Source: CAIPFQ01 sp035480615
GTDB taxonomy: Bacteria > Chlamydiota > Chlamydiia > Chlamydiales > SM23-39
Length of the DNA: 10,699 nucleotides
NCBI GenBank assembly: GCA_035480615.1
Contig: DATIHO010000118.1
Span: 1-10,699, forward strand
Reading direction: 5' to 3'
Below the pieces are notes generated by a model. The model made no database searches, was not told the origin of the DNA, and saw only the letters and a program-made list of their open reading frames with translations. How positions within the stretch are numbered: position 1 is the first letter of the stretch; each line of letters starts with the position of its first letter. Positions 1-6,730 of the stretch are shown piece by piece. A program made the translations under genes and the position numbers.

Positions 1-109
1 TGGCCATAGAGAGAGGGAAACACCTGATCCCATCCCGAACTCAGCAGTTAAGCCTCTCGTCGCCGATGGTACTATGCGCAAGAGTATGGAAGAGTAGGTA
101 GCCGCCAGT
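1..109 (+). rRNA. rrf: 5S ribosomal RNA, 5' end cut by the window edge
   Basis: The segment matches the conserved 5S core: a GAACTCAGCAGTTAAGC block near positions 38-54, then a CGCCGATGGTACTATGC block and a GAAGAGTAGGTA block before the closing stem. The 3' end GCCGCCAG (about 101-108) should pair with a 5' strand of the type CTGGTGGC, of which only the last bases are present, so only a few 5' bases seem to be missing. A strong terminator follows at once, so this is the end of an rRNA operon whose 16S and 23S genes lie outside the window. The exact 3' end is uncertain by a few bases. Confidence 0.95.
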
Positions 110-119
110 TTTTTCTTCC

Positions 120-149
120 GCCCTGGTTTTTCCACCAGGGCCTTTTTTT
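120..149 (+). terminator. Rho-independent terminator of the rRNA operon
   Basis: GCCCTGGT (120-127) pairs perfectly with ACCAGGGC (134-141) over a 6-nt loop, giving an 8-bp GC-rich stem followed after one base by seven T (143-149). This is a canonical intrinsic terminator about 11 nt after the 5S gene. The stop codon of the convergent minus-strand gene (148-150) sits in its T-tract, so the two transcription units abut with no spacer. Confidence 0.93.
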
Positions 150-717
150 ATGACTTGGATGTATTATTGGATGCCATCGCAGATTGATTCTTTATTATCT
201 CCTCTTTAATGCGTTCCTGGCAGCGCCGGCAAACATCAGGTTTATCATCGCCCCACGGATTACCGTACCAGTGCAGTAGCGCTCTCGTCTTACCGCAAGG
301 CCCACCGCATTTTTTCGAAATGGCGCCTTTATTCCTGATGTGACACATCTCGCAGGTGGGTGTAGTCGATAGCTTCCTGCGTAGCATTTTTTCTATATTA
401 CATTGACTGCACACTCCCTGGATCTCATATTTATTTCCTTTCTCTCTTCGATTCTGCTCATAACAGCCGTTGCAGATGGGTGTAGTCTGTAGCTGCCTGC
501 TTAGGAGTCTTTCCTTATTACATTGACTGCACATTCCCTGGAAATATGTACATTTAATTTTCTTGGACGATGCTTCGCTTGAGTGAGTGGGAGGGGGGGC
601 AGTGTCACTGTCCTGAATCTCACCACGTTTCCGTTTCTTGGACGATGCTTCGCTTGAGTGAGTGGGAGAGGGGGCAGTGTCACTGGCGTCATTTTTGGGA
701 TTCTCAGCCTCCCGCAT
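148..717 (-). CDS. Zinc-finger-like protein with NLS-like patch; probable 3' part of a frameshifted gene
   Basis: The 189-residue reading frame is not a family I can name. Residues 1-55 hold two copies of a low-complexity unit (SDTAP.PTHSSEASSKK), the first ending in KKRKR (27-31), which fits a monopartite nuclear localisation signal. Residues 60-166 hold three Cys modules: C63-x2-C66-x15-C82-x2-C85, C103-x2-C106-x15-C122-x2-C125 and C137-x3-C141-x21-C163-x2-C166. These resemble treble-clef or GATA-type zinc-binding knuckles. The first two modules are tandem copies at the DNA level. The annotated ATG at 717 has no visible Shine-Dalgarno. The frame stays open upstream to a stop near 804 with plausible coding sequence, while a second frame with its own promoter and ATG (944) runs in from upstream, so one indel probably splits a single gene. 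A secreted nuclear effector is an inference from the NLS and zinc modules; the open reading frame is directly seen. Confidence 0.6.
   Translation of the reverse strand: MREAENPKNDASDTAPSPTHSSEASSKKRKRGEIQDSDTAPPPTHSSEASSKKIKCTYFQGMCSQCNKERLLSRQLQTTPICNGCYEQNRREKGNKYEIQGVCSQCNIEKMLRRKLSTTPTCEMCHIRNKGAISKKCGGPCGKTRALLHWYGNPWGDDKPDVCRRCQERIKEEIIKNQSAMASNNTSKS
358..548 (-). repeat. Tandem duplication of the zinc-knuckle unit (120-bp period)
   Basis: The block starting GGGTGTAGTC at 358 recurs at 478. About 70 bp are clearly similar, including a 15-base core ATTACATTGACTGCA in both. The period is 120 bp (40 codons), so each copy encodes one CxxC-x15-CxxC module. The copies differ at scattered bases, which indicates an older duplication than the 75-bp repeat next to it. 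Confidence 0.8.
560..685 (-). repeat. Two nearly identical 51-bp direct repeats (75-bp period)
   Basis: Positions 560-610 and 635-685 are the same 51 bases apart from one G/A difference in the G-run. The period of 75 bp equals 25 codons and encodes the duplicated low-complexity unit ahead of each basic patch. Near-identity points to a recent slippage or unequal-exchange event. The poly-G run inside each copy could itself be length-variable. Confidence 0.88.
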
Positions 718-944
718 CTCGAAAAGAACATCAGGATCAAAATTACTAAAAGAGACAGGGGCAAATGACCCTTCAGAGAAGGCGATCGATCTGCCGGAAT
801 AGGATTAGAAAAAAAGGGAGTATAACATATCTCGAAAAAGAGGGCGGGCGATGGCTTTTTCGGATCAGGAACAGAGGATGGATCATAACTCATATCGTTA
901 TAATTATATGGACTAGTAATAGTAAATTTATCTATTGATGACAT
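718..944 (-). pseudogene. 5' fragment of the frameshifted zinc-finger gene
   Basis: From an ATG at 944 a frame begins MSSIDKFTITSPYNYND and continues through SSVPDPKKPSPALFF to about NPIPADRSP (near 785). A well-formed promoter (983-1011) lies about 30 nt upstream and a weak GGA sits before the ATG. Beyond about 785 this frame turns into hydrophobic and then proline/basic sequence that looks like an out-of-frame shadow. The frame one base back reads SEGSFAPVSFSNFDPDVLFE, acidic and coding-like, straight into the 717 ORF. A single-base insertion or a -1 shift between about 804 and 730 would join them into one protein of about 265 residues. It could instead be a sequencing error or a programmed frameshift. 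The function of this N-terminal piece is unknown. Confidence 0.5.
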
Positions 945-982
945 AATTAAATCCAAATTTTGTGTTAAAAACTTTTGTCTTT

Positions 983-1011
983 ATTATAATAAATTTATGT
1001 TATTTCTGCAA
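983..1011 (-). promoter_or_regulatory. Sigma-70-type promoter of the zinc-finger gene
   Basis: On the minus strand, TTGCAG (1006-1011) is separated by exactly 17 bp from a perfect TATAAT (983-988). Transcription would start near 975, about 30 nt before the ATG at 944. This near-consensus promoter supports 944, not 717, as the ancestral start of the gene. Confidence 0.75.
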
Positions 1012-1051
1012 CTGATTTTTTTTTTATACTGGGTAATGTGAGACATGTGGT

Positions 1052-1840
1052 TTAAAATCGGACATCGAGGTTGATATCGATAGCATTTTGATTGAACATG
1101 CGCGACTCAACGGAAAGAGAAGCTTTCGAGTCACTCAAAAGTGTGGCCCCAACGGCCAGCCCCCATCGCCTTTGAGCCACAATCGATTTACAAACCGCAT
1201 CCACTAAAATTGTCTCTTCTAAAGGCCAACGGACTAAAGCAATTATTGGCTCCGGTTCGATTTTTGCAATGAGATAAGTGGCGTGGACGTATGGCGCAAT
1301 ATACGTATAGCGCAAACACGCGCCTAAAGCAAATTGAGTCTCACTGTATTTGAATTGGAATTCATCCACAAGATTGAAGGCGAGCCCCTCGCAAAGAAAG
1401 CAGAGAGGTTTTTGGTTTGCAGCAAAATATTTAATATCGAGGCCAAAAGACAAATTGTGCATTTCGAATAAAAGCAATTTGCCTCCAAATCCCCATGAAA
1501 ATTGCTGTTTTGATTTCATTTCCTGATTTAAACTGAGACACGATGATCCGAAAATGCCATATAGATCGAGCCTTTCTTCAAAATTGAGCGTTGCCATTCC
1601 AGCATTAGTCGATAATTTTGCAAATGTTTTGGTACTTGCACATCCGTTAATGTTGAATTCGTCTTTAAATCTTTGATGGTAAACAAAATCTTCAAGAAAT
1701 GCCAGCCTCAACGAGATCCACGATCCGGATGAGGCGATAATACCCTGTTTTTCTAAAGAGGGTTCTGCAGGATTTCCGATGAGCATGGCTTGCAGTAGGT
1801 GAGGGAAAGAAAGCAAAAAAACAAGAAACTGTTGTCGCAT
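1052..1840 (-). CDS. MOMP-like outer membrane porin (chlamydial OmpA family)
   Basis: From the ATG at 1840 the product is 262 residues. Residues 1-18 are a signal peptide (MRQQFLVFLLSFPHLLQA) and the mature part begins MLIGNPAEPSLEKQGI, the hallmark N-terminus of the chlamydial major outer membrane protein family. It is followed by a Trp/Ser/Leu-Arg segment like the first MOMP strands. The rest alternates polar and hydrophobic residues and ends in INLDVRF; a terminal Phe is typical for BAM-assembled barrels. Several Cys (in GCAST, SSC, LCFLC, ACLR, VCKS) could form the disulfide-linked envelope. It is shorter than C. trachomatis MOMP (about 390 residues), as in the expanded MOMP-like families of Waddlia and Simkania. 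A GGAGG motif (1867-1871) lies 26 nt upstream of this ATG with no usable start at normal spacing. A TTG at 1873 would add 11 residues but overlaps that motif. It is divergent from hctA. Confidence 0.85.
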   Translation of the reverse strand: MRQQFLVFLLSFPHLLQAMLIGNPAEPSLEKQGIIASSGSWISLRLAFLEDFVYHQRFKDEFNINGCASTKTFAKLSTNAGMATLNFEERLDLYGIFGSSCLSLNQEMKSKQQFSWGFGGKLLLFEMHNLSFGLDIKYFAANQKPLCFLCEGLAFNLVDEFQFKYSETQFALGACLRYTYIAPYVHATYLIAKIEPEPIIALVRWPLEETILVDAVCKSIVAQRRWGLAVGATLLSDSKASLSVESRMFNQNAIDINLDVRF

Positions 1841-1920
1841 TAAACGAGAAATACGGGTTAAAAAAACCTCCAAAATCGGTTGTCCTCGAGTTTTACGAGA
1901 TGAGAGGGCGTCTGAATCTT

Positions 1921-1949
1921 TTTATATCAACATTTACAATGCAGAACAA
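1921..1949 (-). promoter_or_regulatory. Promoter of the MOMP-like gene
   Basis: On the minus strand, TTGTTC (1944-1949), a 17-bp spacer and TATAAA (1921-1926) form a good sigma-70-type promoter. The start would be near 1914, giving a leader of about 74 nt that contains the GGAGG motif. Confidence 0.6.
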
Positions 1950-2012
1950 CTCAAAAAGGATTGCTAAAAAAAATATCGCTCTCTATTGAACAAATCATAG
2001 GAGTGAAAAACA

Positions 2013-2246
2013 ATGACATTGAAAGATACTGCAAAACAGCTTGATTTGCTGCTTTCCAACCTAACAAAAGATTTATTAAAAGCGACTCGAGGCAATAAAG
2101 CTGCGGCGCAGCGGGTCCGTGTTGGCACGATTAAATTGGGAAGAGTTGGAAAAATATTTCGAAAAGAATCCGTTGCTGCAGAAAAAGGAGGCAAGCCGAA
2201 AAAGAAATTGAGGCTGCGCCTTAAAAAACGCGAATTTCGGAAATAA
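2013..2246 (+). CDS. hctA: Histone H1-like nucleoid protein Hc1
   Basis: The 77-residue product opens MTLKDTAKQLDLLLSNLTKDLLKATRGNKAAAQRVR and continues with a KLGRVGKIFRKESVAAEK segment. This is the conserved N-terminal domain of chlamydial Hc1, which condenses the chromosome during conversion to the infectious elementary body. The C-terminus is a short Lys/Arg tail (KPKKKLRLRLKKREFRK), well short of the long KAA-rich tail of C. trachomatis Hc1 (about 125 residues). A clear AGGAG (1999-2003) lies 9 nt before the ATG. A possible TTGCTA at 1961 lacks a convincing -10 at the right distance, so I do not call its promoter. In Chlamydia, hctA is expressed late and its translation is controlled by the small RNA IhtA; whether that applies here cannot be seen. 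It heads the cluster with rlmD and yajC. Confidence 0.93.
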   Translation: MTLKDTAKQLDLLLSNLTKDLLKATRGNKAAAQRVRVGTIKLGRVGKIFRKESVAAEKGGKPKKKLRLRLKKREFRK

Positions 2247-2248
2247 TG

Positions 2249-2254
2249 TATAAT
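2249..2254 (+). promoter_or_regulatory. Possible -10 box (TATAAT) for rlmD
   Basis: A perfect TATAAT ends 7 nt before the rlmD ATG at 2262, and there is no Shine-Dalgarno in front of that ATG. Transcription from it would begin at or next to the start codon, giving a leaderless mRNA. No good -35 is visible 17 bp upstream, which lies in the hctA 3' end. Translation after hctA in a common mRNA is the alternative. Confidence 0.3.
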
Positions 2255-2261
2255 TCTTCCA

Positions 2262-3629
2262 ATGCAAAAACCATCCGAGACAGTTGATGTGCCAATCCAA
2301 AAATTTTCCGCCAAAGGATATGGCATTGGATTCTTGCCGGTAGGTAAAGAGATCGAGATTGCTCATGCGGCTCCCGGAGATATCGTTCGAGTCGAATGGA
2401 GAAAAAAAAGAGAGGATCCTCAAAAAGGGCGCCTTCTCGAAGTGTTGACTCCATCCTCAACCCGTATAGTGCCGCGATGCTCCCATGCAACCGTTTGCGG
2501 CGGCTGCTCTTGGCAACAGATCCGTTACGACGTTCAACTCCAAGAAAAAATGGAGCGAGTGAAAAAAGCCTTTGGAAATCACGCTGTTGATCCCATCATC
2601 CCTTGCAGCAATCCCTTTGGGTATCGGAATAAAATGGAGTTCACTTTTTCGCAAAATGGAGCCCGTACCCGCTTTCTGGGGCTGATGATTGCTCAGGCTG
2701 CGCCTTATGTTTTCAATGTCAACGAATGTCATTTATGCGCGCCATGGTTTTCCTCAGCTGTTGCATCTGTTCGTAACTGGTGGGAAAATACGGAACTGGA
2801 AGCTTACCGTCCTTCGAAAGATTGTGGAACTCTCCGTTATTTGACGCTGCGCGAATCGGTCCGAATGAAACAAAAAATGGCTGTCTTGAATATTTCAGGA
2901 CATAGTGCATATGCACCAACTCGCTCCGATCTCGACGGATTTACTGCTGCGATCCGCAATGTAGCTGAAGACGCTTCGATCTTTTTGTGCATTCACCAGA
3001 CAAAAAAGGGAAGGCCCACCCAATTTGTGGAGACGCGTCTCGCCGGACCCGATCATATGATCGAACAGCTCCATATTGCTCAAAGCATCCTTTCTTTTAA
3101 AATTAGTCCTGTCTCTTTTTTTCAACCGAATACCCTCCAAGCGGAAAAACTCTATGATACAGCGCTGTCTTTATTGGAACATCCTTCCGTCATCTATGAT
3201 CTTTATTGCGGCACAGGAACGCTCGGCATGGCCGCATCCCGCATTGCAAAGAAGGTCATTGGCATTGAATTGAGTCCGGAAGCAGTTTTAGATGCAAAAG
3301 AGAATCTCCGCTTCAATGGCATTCAAAATATGGAGATCCATCAAGGAGATGTGGGTCAAACAATGCGCAAATTCATGGCAAGTCCTTCATTTTGCAATCC
3401 CGACGCTGTTCTCGTAGATCCGCCTCGAGCAGGTCTTGATCCTCTTGCCATCCAGCATTTAAAATATTTATCCCCTCGTACGATTGTCTATATTTCCTGC
3501 AATCCCATAACGCAAGCCGCAAATATCAAAGAGCTGGTCCAGGCGGGATACCGCATCCGCCGTTTACAGCCTGTTGATCAATTCCCTCATACGTATCACA
3601 TAGAAAATATTGCATTGCTTGAAAAATAA
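2262..3629 (+). CDS. rlmD: 23S rRNA (uracil-5-)-methyltransferase, RlmD/RumA type
   Basis: The 455-residue protein has the layout of RlmD. Residues 5-65 form a TRAM-like RNA-binding domain (GYGIGFLPVGKEIEIAHAAPGD). A [4Fe-4S] site is formed by C73-x5-C79-x2-C82 with C156 in NECHLC. YRNKMEF follows at 121-127, SFFQPN at 285-290, the SAM-binding loop DLYCGTGTLG at 313-322 and VDPPRAGL at 385-392. The catalytic nucleophile is C413 in SCNP, and the general base is probably E448 in HIEN. The family methylates C5 of a 23S rRNA uridine (U1939 in E. coli) with S-adenosylmethionine. The TRAM domain plus Fe-S cysteines favour RlmD over RlmC or TrmA, but the exact target uridine cannot be told from sequence. 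It starts 15 nt after hctA. The same order is found in Chlamydia, where the gene is called ygcA. Confidence 0.92.
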   Translation: MQKPSETVDVPIQKFSAKGYGIGFLPVGKEIEIAHAAPGDIVRVEWRKKREDPQKGRLLEVLTPSSTRIVPRCSHATVCGGCSWQQIRYDVQLQEKMERVKKAFGNHAVDPIIPCSNPFGYRNKMEFTFSQNGARTRFLGLMIAQAAPYVFNVNECHLCAPWFSSAVASVRNWWENTELEAYRPSKDCGTLRYLTLRESVRMKQKMAVLNISGHSAYAPTRSDLDGFTAAIRNVAEDASIFLCIHQTKKGRPTQFVETRLAGPDHMIEQLHIAQSILSFKISPVSFFQPNTLQAEKLYDTALSLLEHPSVIYDLYCGTGTLGMAASRIAKKVIGIELSPEAVLDAKENLRFNGIQNMEIHQGDVGQTMRKFMASPSFCNPDAVLVDPPRAGLDPLAIQHLKYLSPRTIVYISCNPITQAANIKELVQAGYRIRRLQPVDQFPHTYHIENIALLEK

Positions 3630-3664
3630 AAGGTCTTTCAGGCATCCTTAGGGACCACCTCTAA

Positions 3665-3745
3665 AGAGGGTGTCTACAATGGGAGATTCTGTCGATTTTT
3701 GAGTTCTTTTGAGCTGATTTTCGATTCAAATTGTAGACACCCCCT
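3665..3745. repeat. 81-bp segment with 16-bp terminal inverted repeats
   Basis: AGAGGGTGTCTACAAT (3665-3680) is the inverted copy of ATTGTAGACACCCCCT (3730-3745) with one mismatch; the inner 13 bp are perfect. The 49-bp interior is not palindromic and encodes nothing. No T-run follows, so it is not a normal terminator, and I see no clear target-site duplication. It lies between rlmD and yajC and could be a small transposon relic, a regulatory hairpin or a weak processing site. Confidence 0.65.
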
Positions 3746-3772
3746 GAATGCGAATTCTAAAAAGGATTTTTT

Positions 3773-4141
3773 ATGAAACCGTCTATATTTTTTTTAATGC
3801 CAAGCGCAGCCATTTTTGCTCAAGACGCAACCCCGAGTCCGCAAAGCGGGATTACTTCGACATTGATTATGATTGGCATTGCACTTGTCTTTTTCTATTT
3901 TATTCTCTGGCGGCCTGAGCAAAGACGGCGCAAAGTTGCAGAACAAATGCGCTCTTCCCTGAAGAAGGGGGATAAAGTGACTGCAATGGGGATTCTTGGA
4001 AAAGTGGACCGAGTTCAAGAACAAACCGTTGTCTTGAAGATGATTGATGGATCCAAGATAGAAGTACTCAAAGCTGCAATCACAGATAGCCAGCCAGCTA
4101 AAGAAGACACGGACAAAGAAGAAGCTACACCTGAATCTTAG
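3773..4141 (+). CDS. yajC: Preprotein translocase accessory subunit YajC
   Basis: The 122-residue product has the YajC plan: a short N-terminal segment, one membrane helix (about 27-46, TSTLIMIGIALVFFYFILW) ending in RPEQRRRK, then a compact domain (SSLKKGDKVTAMGILGKVDRVQEQTVVLKM) and an acidic tail. RPxQ followed by KKGDxV is the family signature. YajC associates with SecDF at the SecYEG channel in the inner membrane. The N-terminus MKPSIFFLMPSAAIFAQDA resembles a signal peptide ahead of the helix, as in some YajC proteins. AAGGA (3762-3766) precedes the ATG by 6 nt. It is third in the hctA-rlmD-yajC cluster and ends 9 nt from the convergent mutS stop, with no visible terminator between. Confidence 0.93.
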   Translation: MKPSIFFLMPSAAIFAQDATPSPQSGITSTLIMIGIALVFFYFILWRPEQRRRKVAEQMRSSLKKGDKVTAMGILGKVDRVQEQTVVLKMIDGSKIEVLKAAITDSQPAKEDTDKEEATPES

Positions 4142-4150
4142 GGCAGATTA

Positions 4151-6712
4151 TTAAGTATTTTTTTGCCATTGCGTTAATTTTTGAAGTGCCTGAAGAGGGG
4201 TGAGTTGATTTAAATCAAGCGATTTAAGCTCCTCTAGAATGGGGTCGATGGGAGGGGCAAAAAAAGAGAGCTGTTTGTATTCGGCTATTTTTTTTCGAGG
4301 GGTGTTTTTTTCGAACCGAGCCAGAATTTCCTCTGCGCGACGGATTGTTTTCATAGGCAATCCAGCAAGTTTGGCAACATGAATGCCATAGCTTTTGTCA
4401 GTGCCTCCTTGGATGATTTTTTTTAGAAATACAATGCCGGAGGAGGTCTCTTGAACGGAGGTTTGATAGTTCATCGCATGGGGAAATTCGGTTTCCAGCT
4501 GTGTCAATTCCCAATAGTGAGTTGCGAAGAGCGTTTTCGCCGCGCTTTTTTTCGTTGTCAGAAGGAACTCAGCCACTGCCCATGCAATCGAAACTCCATC
4601 ATAAGTACTTGTGCCCCTTCCGATTTCATCTAAAAGGACAAGGGAGCGCTCTGTTGCATGATTGAGGATATTGGCTGTTTCGCTCATCTCGACCATGAAA
4701 GTGGAATGACCTCGCGATAGGTCGTCGCTTGCGCCGATGCGGGAAAATACTTGATCAATGACGCCAATGCGGGCCGATTTTGCAGGTACGTATGAGCCCA
4801 TTTGAGCAAGGATTGCGATTAAGGCTACTTGCCGGATATAAGTCGATTTGCCGGCCATGTTGGGCCCTGTGATAAGCATCATTTGCCTTTCGCTGTTTAA
4901 GAGCGTGTCATTGGGAATAAAAGAAGCGGATCCAATGGATTTCTCAACAATTGGGTGACGCCCCTCTTCAATTTCAAGAACATCGGTCGTATCCACTACA
5001 GGTCTGCAAAATCGATCTCTTTTTGCGATTTTGGCAAGCGATAGCAATACATCGATCCGGGCAATTGCTTTCGAAGCGGAGGAGAGGCGGCACGCCTCTT
5101 TTGCAAGAGAAGAGCGGAGGATTTCGAACTGCTGCGCTTCTAATGCCCTGGATTGCTCTTCTGCGCTCAAAACTTGATGCTCAAATTGTTTGAGCTCATC
5201 TGTAATAAACCGCTCTCCATTTACGAGCGTTTGCCTGCGTTCGAATGAAGAGGGGACTTTTCCCGCTTGCGCTTTACTGACCTCGATATAGTAGCCAAAA
5301 GCGCGCGTGTAGCCGACTTTGAGCGTTTTGATGCCGCTTTCTTCCCTGAGTTGCGTTTGGTAGCGGGCCATCCAACTGATTGAATCTTTTGCAAGGGATC
5401 TCAGCCGATCCAGCTGCGGATGAAAATTATCTTTGAAAATTTCCCCCTCTCCGATTCTTAAAGGAGGAGAATCATTCATTGCGGAAAGAATTTGCGAGCT
5501 TAGGGGGGCGGCGTCGAAAATGACTTTGGCATCTGCCTGAATTTCAGGAGAGTCGATGGAAAGGAGAGTCTCTTTCAATCGCGGGAAATGGGAAAGAGAA
5601 GCGCCAATTGCGTACAAGTCGCGGGGACCGGCGATCCGGGAGGCTAATTTCATCGTAAGCCGTTCAATGTCCCTCACCTGCTCAAGGATGAAACGCACTT
5701 CATTTGCCAGATCTGGAAAGAAGAGAAAGCCGGCGATCGCATTTTGGCGCCGTTCAATTGCAGGACAAAGGAGAAGAGGTCTTTTCAGCCATGAGGCCAA
5801 AAGACGCCCTCCCATTGGAGTGGCAGTGACATCAAGGAATTCGAGCAGAGTGTTTTTCGCATCGATGCCCGATTCAATGAGTTCAAGATGTCGCAGCGTC
5901 ATCCGATCAATGGCCATAAATTGAGAAGGGGATTCGGTTTGAATCGTTGTAATCTGCTCTAAACCAAGGTTGAGATCTTCCTTGAGATGCAAAAGCAGCA
6001 TGCCTGCCGCAGATACGGCAGCCGCTCGGGAGCGCAGTCCAAACCCATCAAGATTGGAAACGTCAAAATGGAGTGCGAGGGCATCAGCTGCGATGCGGGG
6101 GTCGGTGCCTTGCCTTTGATTCAAGACAAAGGGAAACGCATGCGATAACTCTTCAAAAAAAAGGGGATGGGTTTCGATAAATTGGCTGGATGCCAAAAAT
6201 TCCGCAGGGCGCAGACGATGGAGCTCATCGAGAAGAAAACGCTCTTCATCAAGTTCAGTCGTATAAAATTCTCCTGTCGTCAAATCGAGATAGCTCAAGC
6301 CAAAATGCTCACCGATTTTTGAAACCGAGGCGAAAAAATTATTCCGTTTTTCAGATAAAAGCTGAGAAGATACAACAGTCCCCGGAGTGATGATCCGATG
6401 AATTTCTCTTTTAATTAACCCTTTGGCAGCTTTGGGATTTTCAATTTGTTCCGCAATTGCGACTTTGTATCCTTTCGCAACCAGTTTATCGATATAGTTA
6501 TCCGATGCGTGGAAGGGGACTCCGCACATGGCAATCCCCTGGCGGGCCGTCAATGTCACATTGAGCGCTTTGGAAATGATATGAGCATCTTCATAAAAAG
6601 CCTCATAAAAATCGCCAAGACGAAAAAAAAGAAGAGCGTCTTGGGCCTCCTTTTTGCAAGCGTGCCATTGGGCCATCATAGGACTTGGCTGTGTATCTAA
6701 TTGCTGTGTCAT
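4151..6712 (-). CDS. mutS: DNA mismatch repair ATPase MutS
   Basis: From the ATG at 6712 the protein is 853 residues, the usual length for bacterial MutS. The mismatch-binding motif is F35-Y-E37 in RLGDFYEAFYEDA. Core lever and clamp domains follow. The ATPase has Walker A TGPNMAGKST (about 615-624), STFMVEM (670-676), Walker B LVLLDEIGRGTS (691-702) and FATHY (729-733). The C-terminal end LSFFAPPIDPILEELKSLDLNQLTPLQAL is the usual short tail. MutS recognises mispairs and recruits MutL. The 6712 start agrees with the E. coli N-terminus and with the promoter at 6726-6754, whose transcript would begin near 6719. In-frame starts at 6730 (ATG) and 6754 (TTG) would lie upstream of that point and add unlikely residues. 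No Shine-Dalgarno is visible. All key residues are present, so it should be functional. Confidence 0.97.
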   Translation of the reverse strand: MTQQLDTQPSPMMAQWHACKKEAQDALLFFRLGDFYEAFYEDAHIISKALNVTLTARQGIAMCGVPFHASDNYIDKLVAKGYKVAIAEQIENPKAAKGLIKREIHRIITPGTVVSSQLLSEKRNNFFASVSKIGEHFGLSYLDLTTGEFYTTELDEERFLLDELHRLRPAEFLASSQFIETHPLFFEELSHAFPFVLNQRQGTDPRIAADALALHFDVSNLDGFGLRSRAAAVSAAGMLLLHLKEDLNLGLEQITTIQTESPSQFMAIDRMTLRHLELIESGIDAKNTLLEFLDVTATPMGGRLLASWLKRPLLLCPAIERRQNAIAGFLFFPDLANEVRFILEQVRDIERLTMKLASRIAGPRDLYAIGASLSHFPRLKETLLSIDSPEIQADAKVIFDAAPLSSQILSAMNDSPPLRIGEGEIFKDNFHPQLDRLRSLAKDSISWMARYQTQLREESGIKTLKVGYTRAFGYYIEVSKAQAGKVPSSFERRQTLVNGERFITDELKQFEHQVLSAEEQSRALEAQQFEILRSSLAKEACRLSSASKAIARIDVLLSLAKIAKRDRFCRPVVDTTDVLEIEEGRHPIVEKSIGSASFIPNDTLLNSERQMMLITGPNMAGKSTYIRQVALIAILAQMGSYVPAKSARIGVIDQVFSRIGASDDLSRGHSTFMVEMSETANILNHATERSLVLLDEIGRGTSTYDGVSIAWAVAEFLLTTKKSAAKTLFATHYWELTQLETEFPHAMNYQTSVQETSSGIVFLKKIIQGGTDKSYGIHVAKLAGLPMKTIRRAEEILARFEKNTPRKKIAEYKQLSFFAPPIDPILEELKSLDLNQLTPLQALQKLTQWQKNT

Positions 6713-6730
6713 TTTCAACTTGGATATCAT
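6701..6730 (+). promoter_or_regulatory. Candidate promoter of the 6734-7510 gene
   Basis: TTGCTG (6701-6706), an 18-bp spacer and TATCAT (6725-6730) point rightward and would start transcription near 6737. The -10 box lies on the same seven bases (TATCATA) as the -10 box of mutS in the other direction, and the -35 lies inside the first codons of mutS. Confidence 0.5.

Noticed and set aside
358..685. Short direct repeats as a CRISPR array
   Set aside because: There are only two copies of each unit, they are in coding frame with periods of 75 and 120 bp, and no spacer-like unique segments or cas genes are present.
693..699. CCCAAAA on the minus strand as a programmed -1 slippery site joining the two frames of the zinc-finger gene
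   Set aside because: The upstream frame between about 785 and 700 reads as a hydrophobic/basic shadow, while the other frame looks coding well before this point, so the frame change is more likely further upstream and not programmed.
501..785. Continuation of the upstream zinc-finger-gene frame (hydrophobic run, then repeated TLPPLPLTQAKHRPR) as a real protein part
   Set aside because: It is the out-of-frame reading of the duplicated Ser/Thr/Pro unit and Cys modules; composition and the repeated TLPPLPLTQ pattern mirror the DNA repeats.
4142..4150. Terminator between yajC and mutS
   Set aside because: Only 9 bp separate the stops and I see no stem-loop with a T-run on either strand.
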